Assembly: GCA_013823135.1 (NCBI GenBank)
Contig: PNLP01000014.1
Location: forward strand, 1 to 64,000
Direction of reading: 5' to 3'
Source of the DNA: Planctomycetaceae bacterium
GTDB lineage: Bacteria; Planctomycetota; Planctomycetia; Gemmatales; Gemmataceae
DNA length: 64,000 bases
Under the pieces are notes generated by a model, which was not told the origin of the DNA, made no database searches, and saw nothing but the letters and a program-made list of their open reading frames with translations. The translations under genes were made by a program, and so were the position numbers. Of the stretch, positions 36,042-45,015 are shown piece by piece. Each line of letters opens with the position of its first letter. The first letter of the stretch is position 1.

Positions 36042-37181
36042 TCACTTCACCGTGAACACGCGGTCGGCGGTCTTCTCGCCTGTCCGTTCCTTCGGTGATG
36101 TCCTCTCATCGACCTCGAACGGCTCACCGACGCGGTTCCCACATACATCTTCCAACCGCGTGTCGGCCACGAGGCGATACGCGCCCTTCGCCCACGGTTT
36201 CTTGGGGGCGAAGGTTAGCACGCGCTCACCGCCGCCAACGGTAAGATCACCCGGAACGCGATTTCCGGCCGCATCGACCACCCACACAACGCGACCGAGC
36301 ATGGCATGGTCGAGCGGCTTCGGCAACTTCACGATCAACGGCGAATCCGATCCCGCACGGGGAGCCGCGAGTGCCCACACTCCCAGATCGACCGGCTCGT
36401 GATCGGATGCTGTCGCAGTGAACGTCTTCTTCACGCCCGACACCAGCGGTCGCCCCTCGGTGTCTTCCCACTTGTCGCTGATGCTCAGTGTGTACGTGCG
36501 ACCTTGCTCAAGAACAGCGCCATCATCTTCACGCGGCACAAGCCCCTGCTTCACCCGACCGGGGTGGAAAAGGATCGTGAGCCTGTCGCCCTCGGTCGAC
36601 CACAGTTCTTCGGGCAGTTCGAGGAATGGTTCCTTCACTTCAACGCCGTCATCGCGGATCAACTTCAAGTGTTTGTACACGTCGCCGCGTGCGACCGGCC
36701 CGGAGAAGTGGATGTAAAACCGCAGCGTGTTCTCGGGCAATCGGTTCGCGGACGGATAAACGGCACTGATCGCGACACGCGGACCAGGCACGGGCTTGGG
36801 CAACGCCACGGTCACCAGCATCGGCGGCCCCTTGGGGCGGTCGTGCAGAACAGCGATGTACTCGCGACCGGGGACAAGCGGGAACTGTGGATCGAAGCGA
36901 ACGCCCGTATCCGTGAGTGTGTAAGTGCCTGCGAGCGGCGTGCGTGCCAGGAGTTCGTCGTTCGTTCCACCGGCCACGACCACACGAAAGATCGGTGCCC
37001 ATTCCTTCGGCGTGAGTTGCGCCGCCTTCAACCTCGTAAGCATCTCCCTGGGTAATCCGCGAACCTCGACGATCGCCGGTGCTCCGGGCTTGGTCGCAGT
37101 GACCCCCACCGACGGCCGCTCGTCGGCGAACAGTGCGGGGGAAAGTGCGATGAGCAAGGAGAGCGAGATGAATTGACACAC
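36042..37181 (-). CDS. Secreted protein with Ig-like (SbsA-type) domains, unknown function
   Basis: A 379-residue protein with signal peptide MCQFISLSLLIALSPALFA. The mature part is beta-rich with repeated segments resembling bacterial Ig-like or SbsA domains: RVAISAVYPSANRLPENTLRFYIHFS (about 140-165) has the hallmark of such domains, as does the final portion PLIVKLPKPLDHAMLGRVVWVVD...GNRVPG. Domains of this type often act as structural parts of surface or extracellular proteins. There is no catalytic motif. It is convergent with the PhyH gene, with stops 2 bp apart. A GGCGAGC-ended palindrome lies upstream of its start. Confidence 0.65.
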   Translation of the reverse strand: MCQFISLSLLIALSPALFADERPSVGVTATKPGAPAIVEVRGLPREMLTRLKAAQLTPKEWAPIFRVVVAGGTNDELLARTPLAGTYTLTDTGVRFDPQFPLVPGREYIAVLHDRPKGPPMLVTVALPKPVPGPRVAISAVYPSANRLPENTLRFYIHFSGPVARGDVYKHLKLIRDDGVEVKEPFLELPEELWSTEGDRLTILFHPGRVKQGLVPREDDGAVLEQGRTYTLSISDKWEDTEGRPLVSGVKKTFTATASDHEPVDLGVWALAAPRAGSDSPLIVKLPKPLDHAMLGRVVWVVDAAGNRVPGDLTVGGGERVLTFAPKKPWAKGAYRLVADTRLEDVCGNRVGEPFEVDERTSPKERTGEKTADRVFTVK

Positions 37182-37196
37182 GGTCGTCTCCGGAAT

Positions 37197-37272
37197 GGCG
37201 AGCCACGGAGTTCATCTCCGTGGTGAGGTTCGAGAAACAAAACAACCACGGGGATCAACCCCGTGGCTCGCC
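37197..37272. repeat. GGCGAGC-ended palindrome (copy 5)
   Basis: Outer arms GGCGAGCCACGG (37197-37208) and CCGTGGCTCGCC (37261-37272) are exact, with a weaker inner CGGAG/CTCCG hairpin on the left side and a matching CCACGGGG/CCCCGTGG hairpin on the right. The element lies between a gene start at 37181 and a gene stop at 37290. Confidence 0.78.
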
Positions 37273-37289
37273 AACAAGCACGAATCGAA

Positions 37290-38336
37290 TCACGGCAGCG
37301 GAACGGTCTTCAGATCGAAACCCGCGGCTGTCTTGACCAGGAGAATCGCACGTGTGTCGTCGAACTTGTCGAGTTGCACCACGTCCTTGAGTTCCGTGAT
37401 CTTCTCATACTTCGGGCCAGCGATCCCGGTCTTCGCGGTGATCGGGGTGGCGGTGCCGAACTCAGCGGCTGGAATCTTGATGACACCATGCGCGGAGTTC
37501 GCTGACAACAGGTAACCCTTGCCGTCCTTCGTGTACGCGATCATGTCGAGCGGCTGGTTGCGGTTACCCAACTCGGCGATTGTCGTCCCCTTCACCTTCA
37601 CGCCAGCCTTCAGTTCGCTGACGGGAATCTTCACGAGCGGCGTGCAGGTGTACGACGCCATGATGTTCTCTTCGGTGCCGATCTTGTACGGCACGAACGT
37701 CCGGATTGGCGACTTGGTTTCGACGGCCCCGTGGGCACCGTGGTAGATCTCGATCGCGCTCCCCTTGGCGGCGTCCTTGAACGGGTAGCCGATGGCCCAC
37801 AGAGTGCTGGCGAACTCTTCGTTCGACAGGCCAGCGACGAACACGCGGCCGTCGAGGAACGCGATGGCCGTGAACGAGGTGGCCTTCCCCTTGTCCTGGC
37901 CCGGGATAGCGATCTTGGCGAACGGGACGTCCTTGAGTGCCAGCGGTTCAACGGCACCTTCGCGGGTCACCTTCACGATAGCGGGCGTGCCAGCACCCGT
38001 GCCGCGAGAAACGGCCAGGTAGGCATTGCCCGACGCGGGGTTCACCTTCACGTCGTTGATCTTCACTTCCTTCTCGGTCACGCCCAGAGCGGCCGCGACC
38101 TTCCCATCGATCTTCTCGACGTTCACGGGCTTGTCGCCGGTCGACTTGGCGTCGCCCGTGTCGATCGCGAACACGGTTGCGCCGGCGGAGTCGGCGACGA
38201 ACAGAATCCCGTTGGTCCCGAACGCGAGGGCAGACGCGGACTTCAATTCCGGGGTGCCCTTGGTCAGGCCACCTTCGGCGCGGGCAACCGTGCCGAGTGC
38301 CAACACCGCGGCGACAGCCAGCAGCTTGGTGCGCAT
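37290..38336 (-). CDS. Secreted protein, possible beta-propeller, unknown function
   Basis: A 348-residue protein starting MRTKLLAVAAVLALGTVARA, a clear signal peptide ending at ARAEGG. Repeating strands of 40-50 residues with hydrophobic cores (SALAFGTNGILFVADSAGATVFAID, NDVKVNPASGNAYLAVSRG, TAIAFLDGRVFVAGLSNEEF, DMIAYTKDGKGYLLSANS) resemble blades of an NHL or YVTN-like propeller, but no signature is definite. No active-site residues are apparent. It is separated by 108 bp from the Ig-like secreted protein, which is downstream on the same strand and may be co-transcribed. Confidence 0.6.
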   Translation of the reverse strand: MRTKLLAVAAVLALGTVARAEGGLTKGTPELKSASALAFGTNGILFVADSAGATVFAIDTGDAKSTGDKPVNVEKIDGKVAAALGVTEKEVKINDVKVNPASGNAYLAVSRGTGAGTPAIVKVTREGAVEPLALKDVPFAKIAIPGQDKGKATSFTAIAFLDGRVFVAGLSNEEFASTLWAIGYPFKDAAKGSAIEIYHGAHGAVETKSPIRTFVPYKIGTEENIMASYTCTPLVKIPVSELKAGVKVKGTTIAELGNRNQPLDMIAYTKDGKGYLLSANSAHGVIKIPAAEFGTATPITAKTGIAGPKYEKITELKDVVQLDKFDDTRAILLVKTAAGFDLKTVPLP

Positions 38337-38458
38337 TGTGAGTTCCTCAGTGATGCGAATAGTAAGACGAGTTCCGAGGCAAGAGCGACGAACCTCGGAA
38401 GGTGCATCATCGTGCGCCACAGCACGAGTGCCAAGGAGAAATTGATGAGAGACATCAT

Positions 38459-38519
38459 CCGTTTAGCGGCAGTCCCAGCGGGGCGGCGCGTTGCCCAGCG
38501 GGGGCAACCGCTAAACCTT
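38459..38519. repeat. Imperfect TTTAGCGGC palindrome (TTTAGCCGC family, copy 2)
   Basis: GTTTAGCGG at about 38460 pairs with CCGCTAAAC at about 38509. Between them, CCCAGCGGGG and CCCAGCGGGGG give a partly symmetric interior. A related half-site, CGGCGGCTAAACC, is at about 11067-11079 after the grpE start. Confidence 0.6.
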
Positions 38520-38581
38520 CTGGCTCCGAGTCCGTAAAGTAGAAGTTTCCGATTGCGTTCGATGCCGAGGAGCTAACGACG

Positions 38582-39886
38582 ATGGCTGATATCCGTGGGT
38601 TCCGTGGGTTTCGTTACGATCTGGGGCAGGTCGGTTCGCTGTCCGACGTGGTCGCGCCGCCCTACGACGTGGTCGATGCCGCACTCCAGAAAGAGCTCTA
38701 CGACAAGAGCCAGTACAACGCGATTCGCCTCGAACTCACCAAAGACGAACCCGGCGACACGGAAACCGAGAACCGCTATACCCGCGCAGCCAACACCCTC
38801 CGCGAGTGGATCGCCGACAACGCACTGCGTCAGGACACGTCCCGCGCGCTCTACATCTACGAACAAACCTTCACGGCCGAGGGCCAGGAATACACTCGCC
38901 GGGGGTTCTTCGCCCGCGTTCGCCTCGAACCGTTCGGCAAAGGCCAGATCTACGCGCACGAACAGACCATGTCTGGCCCGAAAGCCGACCGCCTGAAGCT
39001 GTACCAGGCTACCGGGTTCAACATCTCGCCGATCTTCGGCCTGTACCCCGATAGCGAAGGCGAAGTGGCCCGCATCCTCGAACCGTTCACGCTCAAGAAC
39101 CCGCCCGTTGTGGCGAAAGATCACCTCGGTGTCACGAATCGCCTGTGGGCGATCACGGATTCACATACCATCAGCACACTAATTGGCCTGCTGGGGCCGA
39201 AGCCGGTGTACATCGCCGACGGCCACCACCGCTACGAAACCGGCGTGAAATACCTCGAAGAGAAGAAAGCCGCGGGCGAAGTCGCCGACAACGAAGCCGC
39301 CCCGAACTTCACACTGATGATGCTCGTCGCCATGACCGACCCTGGGTTAATCATCCTGCCAACGCACCGACTCATCAGCGGCCTGGACGGCGTGACATCC
39401 GAACTTTTGCAAGAGGTGCTCGCGGATCACTTCGACATCGTAGAACGCACAGGGACCGACGCGAAGGCCGCCTGGGACCATATCCAGATGGATGGCTCGC
39501 AGTCGGCACTCGGATTCGGCACGGTTTCCGACGGGAAGTGGTTCGTCGCGAAACTCCGCGACTCGAAAATCATGGCTGAACTGGCCCCCGAGCAGAGCGA
39601 AGAATGGCGCGGTCTTGGCGTGAGCATTCTGCACAAGCTCGTCATCGACCGCTTGATTCAGGAGAAGCTGGGCGGCAGGCCCCTGTGCCGGTATGTTCAC
39701 ATGCTGAACGAGGTGACCGACGCGGTTGCGGCGAAATCGTGCCAGATCGCGACGCTGGTGCCACCGGCAACGATGAGCCACGTCGAACAGATCGCCGGGC
39801 ACCTGGAGAAGATGCCCGCGAAATCGACGTACTTCTACCCGAAACTGCTCACGGGAATGGTCTTCAACTCGCTAAAGAAGGATTGA
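38582..39886 (+). CDS. DUF1015 domain protein
   Basis: A 434-residue protein matching DUF1015 over its whole length: RGFRGFRYD at the N-terminus, VVAPPYDVV, the FARVRLEPFG and YAHEQTMSGPKADRL motifs, and YIADGHHRYETGVKYLEE in the middle, where HHRY is the family signature. It is cytosolic, with no signal peptide. The family is conserved across bacteria, including many clostridia and planctomycetes, but its reaction is unknown. It has been described as SpoIIID-like or as a kinase-like HTH only in annotation, so no role is claimed. It ends at a bidirectional terminator. Confidence 0.9.
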   Translation: MADIRGFRGFRYDLGQVGSLSDVVAPPYDVVDAALQKELYDKSQYNAIRLELTKDEPGDTETENRYTRAANTLREWIADNALRQDTSRALYIYEQTFTAEGQEYTRRGFFARVRLEPFGKGQIYAHEQTMSGPKADRLKLYQATGFNISPIFGLYPDSEGEVARILEPFTLKNPPVVAKDHLGVTNRLWAITDSHTISTLIGLLGPKPVYIADGHHRYETGVKYLEEKKAAGEVADNEAAPNFTLMMLVAMTDPGLIILPTHRLISGLDGVTSELLQEVLADHFDIVERTGTDAKAAWDHIQMDGSQSALGFGTVSDGKWFVAKLRDSKIMAELAPEQSEEWRGLGVSILHKLVIDRLIQEKLGGRPLCRYVHMLNEVTDAVAAKSCQIATLVPPATMSHVEQIAGHLEKMPAKSTYFYPKLLTGMVFNSLKKD

Positions 39887-39890
39887 CGGG

Positions 39891-39924
39891 CCAAAGCCCA
39901 CCCGATGCAACGGGTGGGCTTTGG
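39891..39924. terminator. Bidirectional hairpin between DUF1015 and the DapA-family gene
   Basis: An exact 14-bp stem CCAAAGCCCACCCG/CGGGTGGGCTTTGG (39891-39904 with 39911-39924) lies between convergent stops (39886 and 39928). It shares the AAAGCCCACCC stem with other terminators here. Confidence 0.85.
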
Positions 39925-39927
39925 GTC

Positions 39928-40824
39928 TCAGCGCTTCGGTCGGGTTGCGATGGCCTTGCGGATCAGCCCCAGCACTTCTTCGCGTTCCGCCCCAACCAGC
40001 GGGAGTCGCGGTGCCCGGCACAGTTCCGTTCCGTAACCGCACTCGGCGCACGCGAGCTTGATGTACTGCACCAACTTCACGTGTGTGTCGAGGTGCAACA
40101 GAGGCGTGTACCAGCGGTAGATTTCGAGTGCTTCTTTCCACTTCCCGGCCACGGTCAGATCCCAGATCATCTTGTTCTCGTGCGGGAAGGCGTTCACCAG
40201 CCCCGAAATCCAGCCGATCGCGCCGAGCATCATGCATTCCATGAACAGGTCGTCGACACCAGCGAAGATGAGGTAGCGGTTGCCGGTGAGGTTGATAATG
40301 TCGGTGATGCGGCGAGGATTGTCGCTCGATTCCTTGATGCTCGCGAACTTCGGCTCGTCGGCCATCTCCGCGAACATTTCAGGCGTGATGTCCACCTTAT
40401 ACGCCGGCGGGTTGTTGTAGATCATGATCGGCAGGTCGGTCGCCTTCGCCACACTCCGGAAGTGAGCGATCGTCTCGCGACTATCGGTCTTGTAGACCAT
40501 CGGCGGCAGAACCATCAGCCCGTCGGCACCGAGCTTCGCGGCATCGGCCGCCCAGCGGCACGCGCCAGCGGTGGTGTACTCGGCCACACCGGTGAGCACC
40601 GGCACTCGCTTTTTCACGTGATCGACCGCGGCCTTGAAAAGATCGCGCTTTTCGCTTGTCTCAAGGGCAGTGTTCTCGCCAACGCTGCCGAGCATCACAA
40701 ACCCATGAACACCGGCCGCGAGCATCGCATCGATGTGGCTAAGCGTGCCGGGGATGTTCAAGGACTGATCGGCGTTGAACTGCGTACACACGGCGGGGAA
40801 CACCCCACCCCAATTGACCTTCAT
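39928..40824 (-). CDS. DapA-family (dihydrodipicolinate synthase/N-acetylneuraminate lyase superfamily) aldolase
   Basis: A 298-residue TIM-barrel class I aldolase. The Schiff-base Lys is in FASIKESSD, and the catalytic Tyr is in IMIYNNPPAY, the residues shared by DapA, NanA and related lyases. The G-S-V-G-E-N loop near residue 46 (GSVGEN) replaces the GTTGE of DapA and may indicate a different substrate. True dapA genes usually lie with lysine-pathway genes and none is nearby, so pyruvate-dependent aldolase of unknown substrate is the safest call. It has its own promoter region (40825-41249). Confidence 0.85.
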   Translation of the reverse strand: MKVNWGGVFPAVCTQFNADQSLNIPGTLSHIDAMLAAGVHGFVMLGSVGENTALETSEKRDLFKAAVDHVKKRVPVLTGVAEYTTAGACRWAADAAKLGADGLMVLPPMVYKTDSRETIAHFRSVAKATDLPIMIYNNPPAYKVDITPEMFAEMADEPKFASIKESSDNPRRITDIINLTGNRYLIFAGVDDLFMECMMLGAIGWISGLVNAFPHENKMIWDLTVAGKWKEALEIYRWYTPLLHLDTHVKLVQYIKLACAECGYGTELCRAPRLPLVGAEREEVLGLIRKAIATRPKR

Positions 40825-41249
40825 GACAACCTCTGGGGATGCAGATTCAGGTGAGGAACGGCTGGAAGAACAGCACAGCCCTGCGGCCAGCGTTACTACA
40901 TTACTATAACCCGCGAGCCAACTTAGAGATTGTCGTTTTGCTAAGCGGCGACTGAATTCGGCGCACAGGGGAATTCAGGGTTGTTTAACTCGCTTCCCCG
41001 AGGGGTGCGACATCGAACACGGATTCGTCGAATGGCGATTTCGCAGTGTAAGGGGTCGCAAGCCAGACGACGAGCGCAGTCGATGGGAAAGATGCCGGAC
41101 AAGAACATGTGCGCGGATTGCAGTCGGGGTTGAGGAACCTGACAAGAACCATCTCGGCCACGCGGGTACGATTTTCTTGATATCCGCGAGCCTCCGCACC
41201 CGGATTCCAACCCGGCAGACATCTCGCAACCGTACCAGGATTTCCTCAA
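40825..41249. other. 425-bp divergent intergenic region, no feature seen
   Basis: Promoter region for the DapA-family gene and the Sel1-C39 gene. I see no palindrome, repeat or supported ORF. TATAACCCG-like and TTGTCG-like words near 40908-40935 could form a promoter, but this is weak. Confidence 0.45.
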
Positions 41250-42491
41250 ATGGGCCGATTTAACCTGGCGATTGGCTTCTGCATCCTGCTCGTCGGGGGG
41301 ACGGTCGGTGCCGACGCACCCAAGACCGAAGGCGACGTCCAGGCGCAGATGGAGATGGCGTATCGCCACCGGGACGGCAAAGGGGTGAAGCGGGACTACG
41401 CCGAAGCCCTGCGCTGGGCACACCTCGCCGCAGATCGCGGCGACGCCGGAGCACGAGACTTCGTCGGCTGGATGTACTTTCAAGGACTCGGGGTGAAGCG
41501 AAGTCCCGAGATTGCCGCAGGGTACTTCAAGGCCGCCGCAGGGAAATCCGCCAGCGCCGCGTGGAACTTGGGGCAATGCTACTTCGCCGGGTTGGGAGTC
41601 GATCAGGACGTTCCGAAGGCACTGGAACTCTGGAAAAAGGCCGCAGCGATGGGCCAGGGGCGAGCCGCGTCCACAGCAGCGATGGTTTACCTCTCGGGTG
41701 AAGGCATCGCTCCGAATGCCTCGGAAGCGAGGAAACTCGCCGAGCGAGCTGCGGAGTTGAACGATCCCACCGGACTGGTCTTGCTGGGTGAACTACACTT
41801 CCAAGCCGGCGAGATCGAGAAAGCCCGTGCCAATTGGACGAAGGTTTCCCAGCTCAAACCGGTTGGTCCCACGGGGCAACCGACGCAACCGTCGGACCAG
41901 ATGGCCGCCCAGCAAGGGGCCGACCTGCTGAAGTTGATCGAGTACCGTGGCCGCAAACCCGATCCGGGGAATTTCGCGATCGTACCCGTTCCGCACATCG
42001 CTCAGGGCTGGAATAACTGCGGTGCGACGAGTTGTGCAATGCTCGCCCGCGCTCAGGGGAAAAAACTCGGTGGTTGGGATTTTAAGAAGCTCTGCCCCTC
42101 GCCACTCGGAACTGGCACGGACTGGGGCGACCTGCTCAAGGCGTCGGGAAAGATCGACCTCCGTTGGAAACTCGTCACTTTCACACCGGACGATGACGGG
42201 TTCGACAAGGCCACGGCGTTCCTCCGCACAGAACTCGACGCCGGCCGGCCGGTTGTCATTGATTTCAAGTTCACAGGCCCCGACTACCCTAACGGTGAGG
42301 CTGGCCACACGCTGGTCGTTGCCGGTTACATCGCCAAGGAAAACCTGTACGTTCTTTGCAACCCCGCAATCGCCACGCCTGGACTACAGTTGATAACGGC
42401 CAAAGACTTGAAACACTACTGGCGGTCGGATCATTACGGCGAGCTGTCCAAAAATGTGCTGTCTCGCCCGGCCATTGTTATCGACCGTTGA
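41250..42491 (+). CDS. Secreted Sel1-repeat protein with C-terminal C39-like peptidase domain
   Basis: A 413-residue protein with signal peptide MGRFNLAIGFCILLVGGTVGA. Residues 28-200 contain about five Sel1 repeats (MAYRHRDGKGVKRDYAEALRW, GWMYFQGLGVKRSPEIAAG, GQCYFAGLGVDQDVPKAL and so on), which usually bind partner proteins. Residues about 240-413 resemble a C39 cysteine peptidase: VPHIAQGWNNCGATSCAML has the Q...C catalytic pair, and the His is in AGHTLVVAGY. The peptidase may cleave leader peptides or peptidoglycan stems. No bacteriocin or transporter gene is near, and the fusion of the two modules is unusual. Confidence 0.82.
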   Translation: MGRFNLAIGFCILLVGGTVGADAPKTEGDVQAQMEMAYRHRDGKGVKRDYAEALRWAHLAADRGDAGARDFVGWMYFQGLGVKRSPEIAAGYFKAAAGKSASAAWNLGQCYFAGLGVDQDVPKALELWKKAAAMGQGRAASTAAMVYLSGEGIAPNASEARKLAERAAELNDPTGLVLLGELHFQAGEIEKARANWTKVSQLKPVGPTGQPTQPSDQMAAQQGADLLKLIEYRGRKPDPGNFAIVPVPHIAQGWNNCGATSCAMLARAQGKKLGGWDFKKLCPSPLGTGTDWGDLLKASGKIDLRWKLVTFTPDDDGFDKATAFLRTELDAGRPVVIDFKFTGPDYPNGEAGHTLVVAGYIAKENLYVLCNPAIATPGLQLITAKDLKHYWRSDHYGELSKNVLSRPAIVIDR

Positions 42492-42536
42492 GGTCGAAGA
42501 ACATGGTCGCCTACTCACTCAGCCTTGAAGAAACCG

Positions 42537-44837
42537 CTACTTCGGAATGGGTGCGTAGACGACACGGAATCCGACATCATCCCGACGGTCGCCAGGGCGA
42601 ACGCCCGCACGAGCCGCCGAGCGAACGCCCTTGGATTCGTCCTTGAACGAACCGCCGCGAACCACCCGCTTATCGCCATCAGTCGGCCCGGTCGGATCGG
42701 TCACGGAACCTTCCGTATACGCGGCCTTGTACCAATCGGAGCACCACTCCGCCACGTTCCCGTGCATGTCGAAGAGACCGAACCCGTTCGGGTCGGTCTT
42801 GGCGACTTCCTGCGGCAGGAGTGGCGGTTTCCCGAACTCCCCACCGATCCCGAGTTCGTCCTTGTCCGAAGGGCGAAACAACGATTGCTTCCCATAAATG
42901 ATCTGAGATCCGAAGGTGAACGGCCGGTCCGCACCGGCCCGAGCAGCGTATTCCCACTCGGCCTCCGTGGGCAACCGGTACGCCCAACCCTTCCTCGCAT
43001 GGGGCTGTGCCTTTTCCAGTTCCGTCAGTTTCTTGCAGAAGTCGTTCGCTTCGTCCCAGGTGACGTACTCGACCGGCAGGTTCTGAGCCTTGCTCGCCTT
43101 CGCCGATGACTTCGAGGGGCTCGACCCCATCACCTTGAGAAACTGGCTGTGAGTCACCTCTGTGGCGGAGATCAGGAAGGGCCGCTTGATGACGACGTCG
43201 TGTGCTGGGCCTTCGTCGGATTTTCGCCCCAGTTCTCCATCAACCGAGCCCATCTTGAACGTGCCGGCTTCGATCTTCACCATCTTCAATCCAAGCGTGT
43301 TGGTGAACGCATCGGGTGCCGTTTCGGGTGGGCGAAGGAACTGCGAGTACACAGCCCACCCGAGAAGACCAATGACGAACAGGATACCGAGGCCAAGCAG
43401 AACCAGACTCCACGGAAACCCATTCTCCGCACGCCGACGAATCGGGTCGTCGGCCGTGGTCTGCGGCGGAAGTTTGAACACCTGACTGCTGCGGTTGGGA
43501 TCGGGCACGGGTTCCGCAGGCGCGTAACCCGGTGGGGGCGCATGCTGGGGCGGATAACCCGGCGGCGGTGCCTGCTGCTGAGGGTAGCCCGGGGGCGGTG
43601 CCTGTTGCGGGTAACCCGGAGGCGGCGCCTGGTAGGGATAGCCCGGGGGTGGGCCATACCCCGGCGCAGGCGCGGAGTACTGCTGGGGAAGCGGCGCATG
43701 CGCCCCGGTTCCCGGCTGCATGGGAGGTCGCCCCGTGTTCAGCATGCCGACCGCAGCAGAGTGCCGACCAGAGGCCGCGCCCGCGTAATTATTAGTGGTC
43801 GCCGGACACAGCGGTTGAAGCGCCTGAGCCAACTGGAGCGGGAACTGTGGCCGCGACTCCATTTGCTTCGACATGCACCAATGGATGATCTGCTCCACCT
43901 GCGCAGGTGCATCCATCCTCTGAAGGAGCAAACCGGGGGGCGGGTCGGTGCAGTGTTTCAGCAACTTCTCGGTCGGGGTCGCTCCCTCGTAGGGGACTTT
44001 GCCGGTGAGAATGTAGTAGAGCGTGCCGCCGAGTGCGTAAATGTCGGCACGAATATCGACGGCCATCGGGTTGCGGGCTTGTTCGGGTGCGAGGAAGTCC
44101 GGCGTGCCGATCACGAAGCCTTCTTGAGTGATCCGATGACCGTCCTCAGCACCCGCTGCGAACTCGTTATCCATCAACCGCGCCAGACCCAGGTCGACGA
44201 GCTTCACCACCAGCCCGTTGCCGGAAACAATGATGTTGCTTGGCTTGATGTCGCGGTGAACCAACCCCTTCTCGAAGGCGTGCTGAAGCCCGAGCGCTGC
44301 CTGCCGGATGTACTCGCATGCCTCAGCGACTGGCAACGGACCACGTTCCGTGACGAGCTTCGTCAGATCCTTTCCGTCGATCAACTCCATGACGTAGTAG
44401 TGCGTGGTCCCGGTCAAATCGGCGTCGTACACCTGCACCACATTGGGGTGCTTCATCTGACCAAGAGCTTCAATTTCCTGTTTGAAACGCGCGGCCGCGG
44501 CGGGGTGCGTGAGCTTGTCCTTGCGAATGATCTTGATGGCGACATCGCGGCCCATGCGGTTGTCGTGGGCCTTGTAGACGCGGCCCATGCCGCCTTCGCC
44601 GAGAAGATCCTGAAGGCTGTACCGGTCCAGGGTCAGATCGCGACCGCGACCCTTGAAGATTTCCTTGAGCTGGAACGCGGTGAGCCAGCCTCGCTGACTG
44701 ACCTCTTTCGCCAGCGCCTGAACATCCGGACGCGCGGCGGCAACCCACGCCCATAGCTCCTGGAGTTGCTCCTGCCGAAGCAGGCCACTAGCCCGGAGGT
44801 TGGCGAAAAAGGCAGCCGTCGGGTCGGCGGCGCTCAT
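42537..44837 (-). CDS. Ser/Thr protein kinase with membrane anchor and C-terminal FGE-sulfatase domain
   Basis: A 766-residue protein. Residues 1-70 are a pre-kinase module ending in RGWLTAFQLKEIFKG. The kinase (about 72-335) has LGEGGMG (79-85), K102 in VAIKII, HRDIKPSN and DLG in place of DFG. A Pro/Gln/Gly segment with repeated PPPGYPQQ units (about 375-445) leads to one transmembrane helix (about 472-496). The extracytoplasmic FGE-sulfatase (SUMF1-like) domain (about 515-766) has MVKIEAGTFKMGS, YRLPTEAEWEYAARAG and DMHGNVAEWCSDWY. The kinase is inside and the FGE domain outside, as in a transmembrane receptor kinase. A formylglycine-generating cysteine pair is not evident. Confidence 0.93.
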   Translation of the reverse strand: MSAADPTAAFFANLRASGLLRQEQLQELWAWVAAARPDVQALAKEVSQRGWLTAFQLKEIFKGRGRDLTLDRYSLQDLLGEGGMGRVYKAHDNRMGRDVAIKIIRKDKLTHPAAAARFKQEIEALGQMKHPNVVQVYDADLTGTTHYYVMELIDGKDLTKLVTERGPLPVAEACEYIRQAALGLQHAFEKGLVHRDIKPSNIIVSGNGLVVKLVDLGLARLMDNEFAAGAEDGHRITQEGFVIGTPDFLAPEQARNPMAVDIRADIYALGGTLYYILTGKVPYEGATPTEKLLKHCTDPPPGLLLQRMDAPAQVEQIIHWCMSKQMESRPQFPLQLAQALQPLCPATTNNYAGAASGRHSAAVGMLNTGRPPMQPGTGAHAPLPQQYSAPAPGYGPPPGYPYQAPPPGYPQQAPPPGYPQQQAPPPGYPPQHAPPPGYAPAEPVPDPNRSSQVFKLPPQTTADDPIRRRAENGFPWSLVLLGLGILFVIGLLGWAVYSQFLRPPETAPDAFTNTLGLKMVKIEAGTFKMGSVDGELGRKSDEGPAHDVVIKRPFLISATEVTHSQFLKVMGSSPSKSSAKASKAQNLPVEYVTWDEANDFCKKLTELEKAQPHARKGWAYRLPTEAEWEYAARAGADRPFTFGSQIIYGKQSLFRPSDKDELGIGGEFGKPPLLPQEVAKTDPNGFGLFDMHGNVAEWCSDWYKAAYTEGSVTDPTGPTDGDKRVVRGGSFKDESKGVRSAARAGVRPGDRRDDVGFRVVYAPIPK

Positions 44838-45015
44838 CGGGGAGATATCCCGGGAAAGGGTTACGGTTTCGTGTACTTACCTGTTGTACCAATTGTTTGG
44901 TGAGGAAGGAAGCCGCAGCATTCCCGAGCGGGCTGTACATTAGCCTTCGGAAGAGACGATATGCTGACGTGATCCACCGCGTGAAGAAACCGTGTAGGCT
45001 GCCGGAGATACAACG

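Noticed and set aside
44838..45015. Possible TPP riboswitch before thiSG
   Set aside because: The CTGAGA core and the matching pyrophosphate-binding helix are not present.
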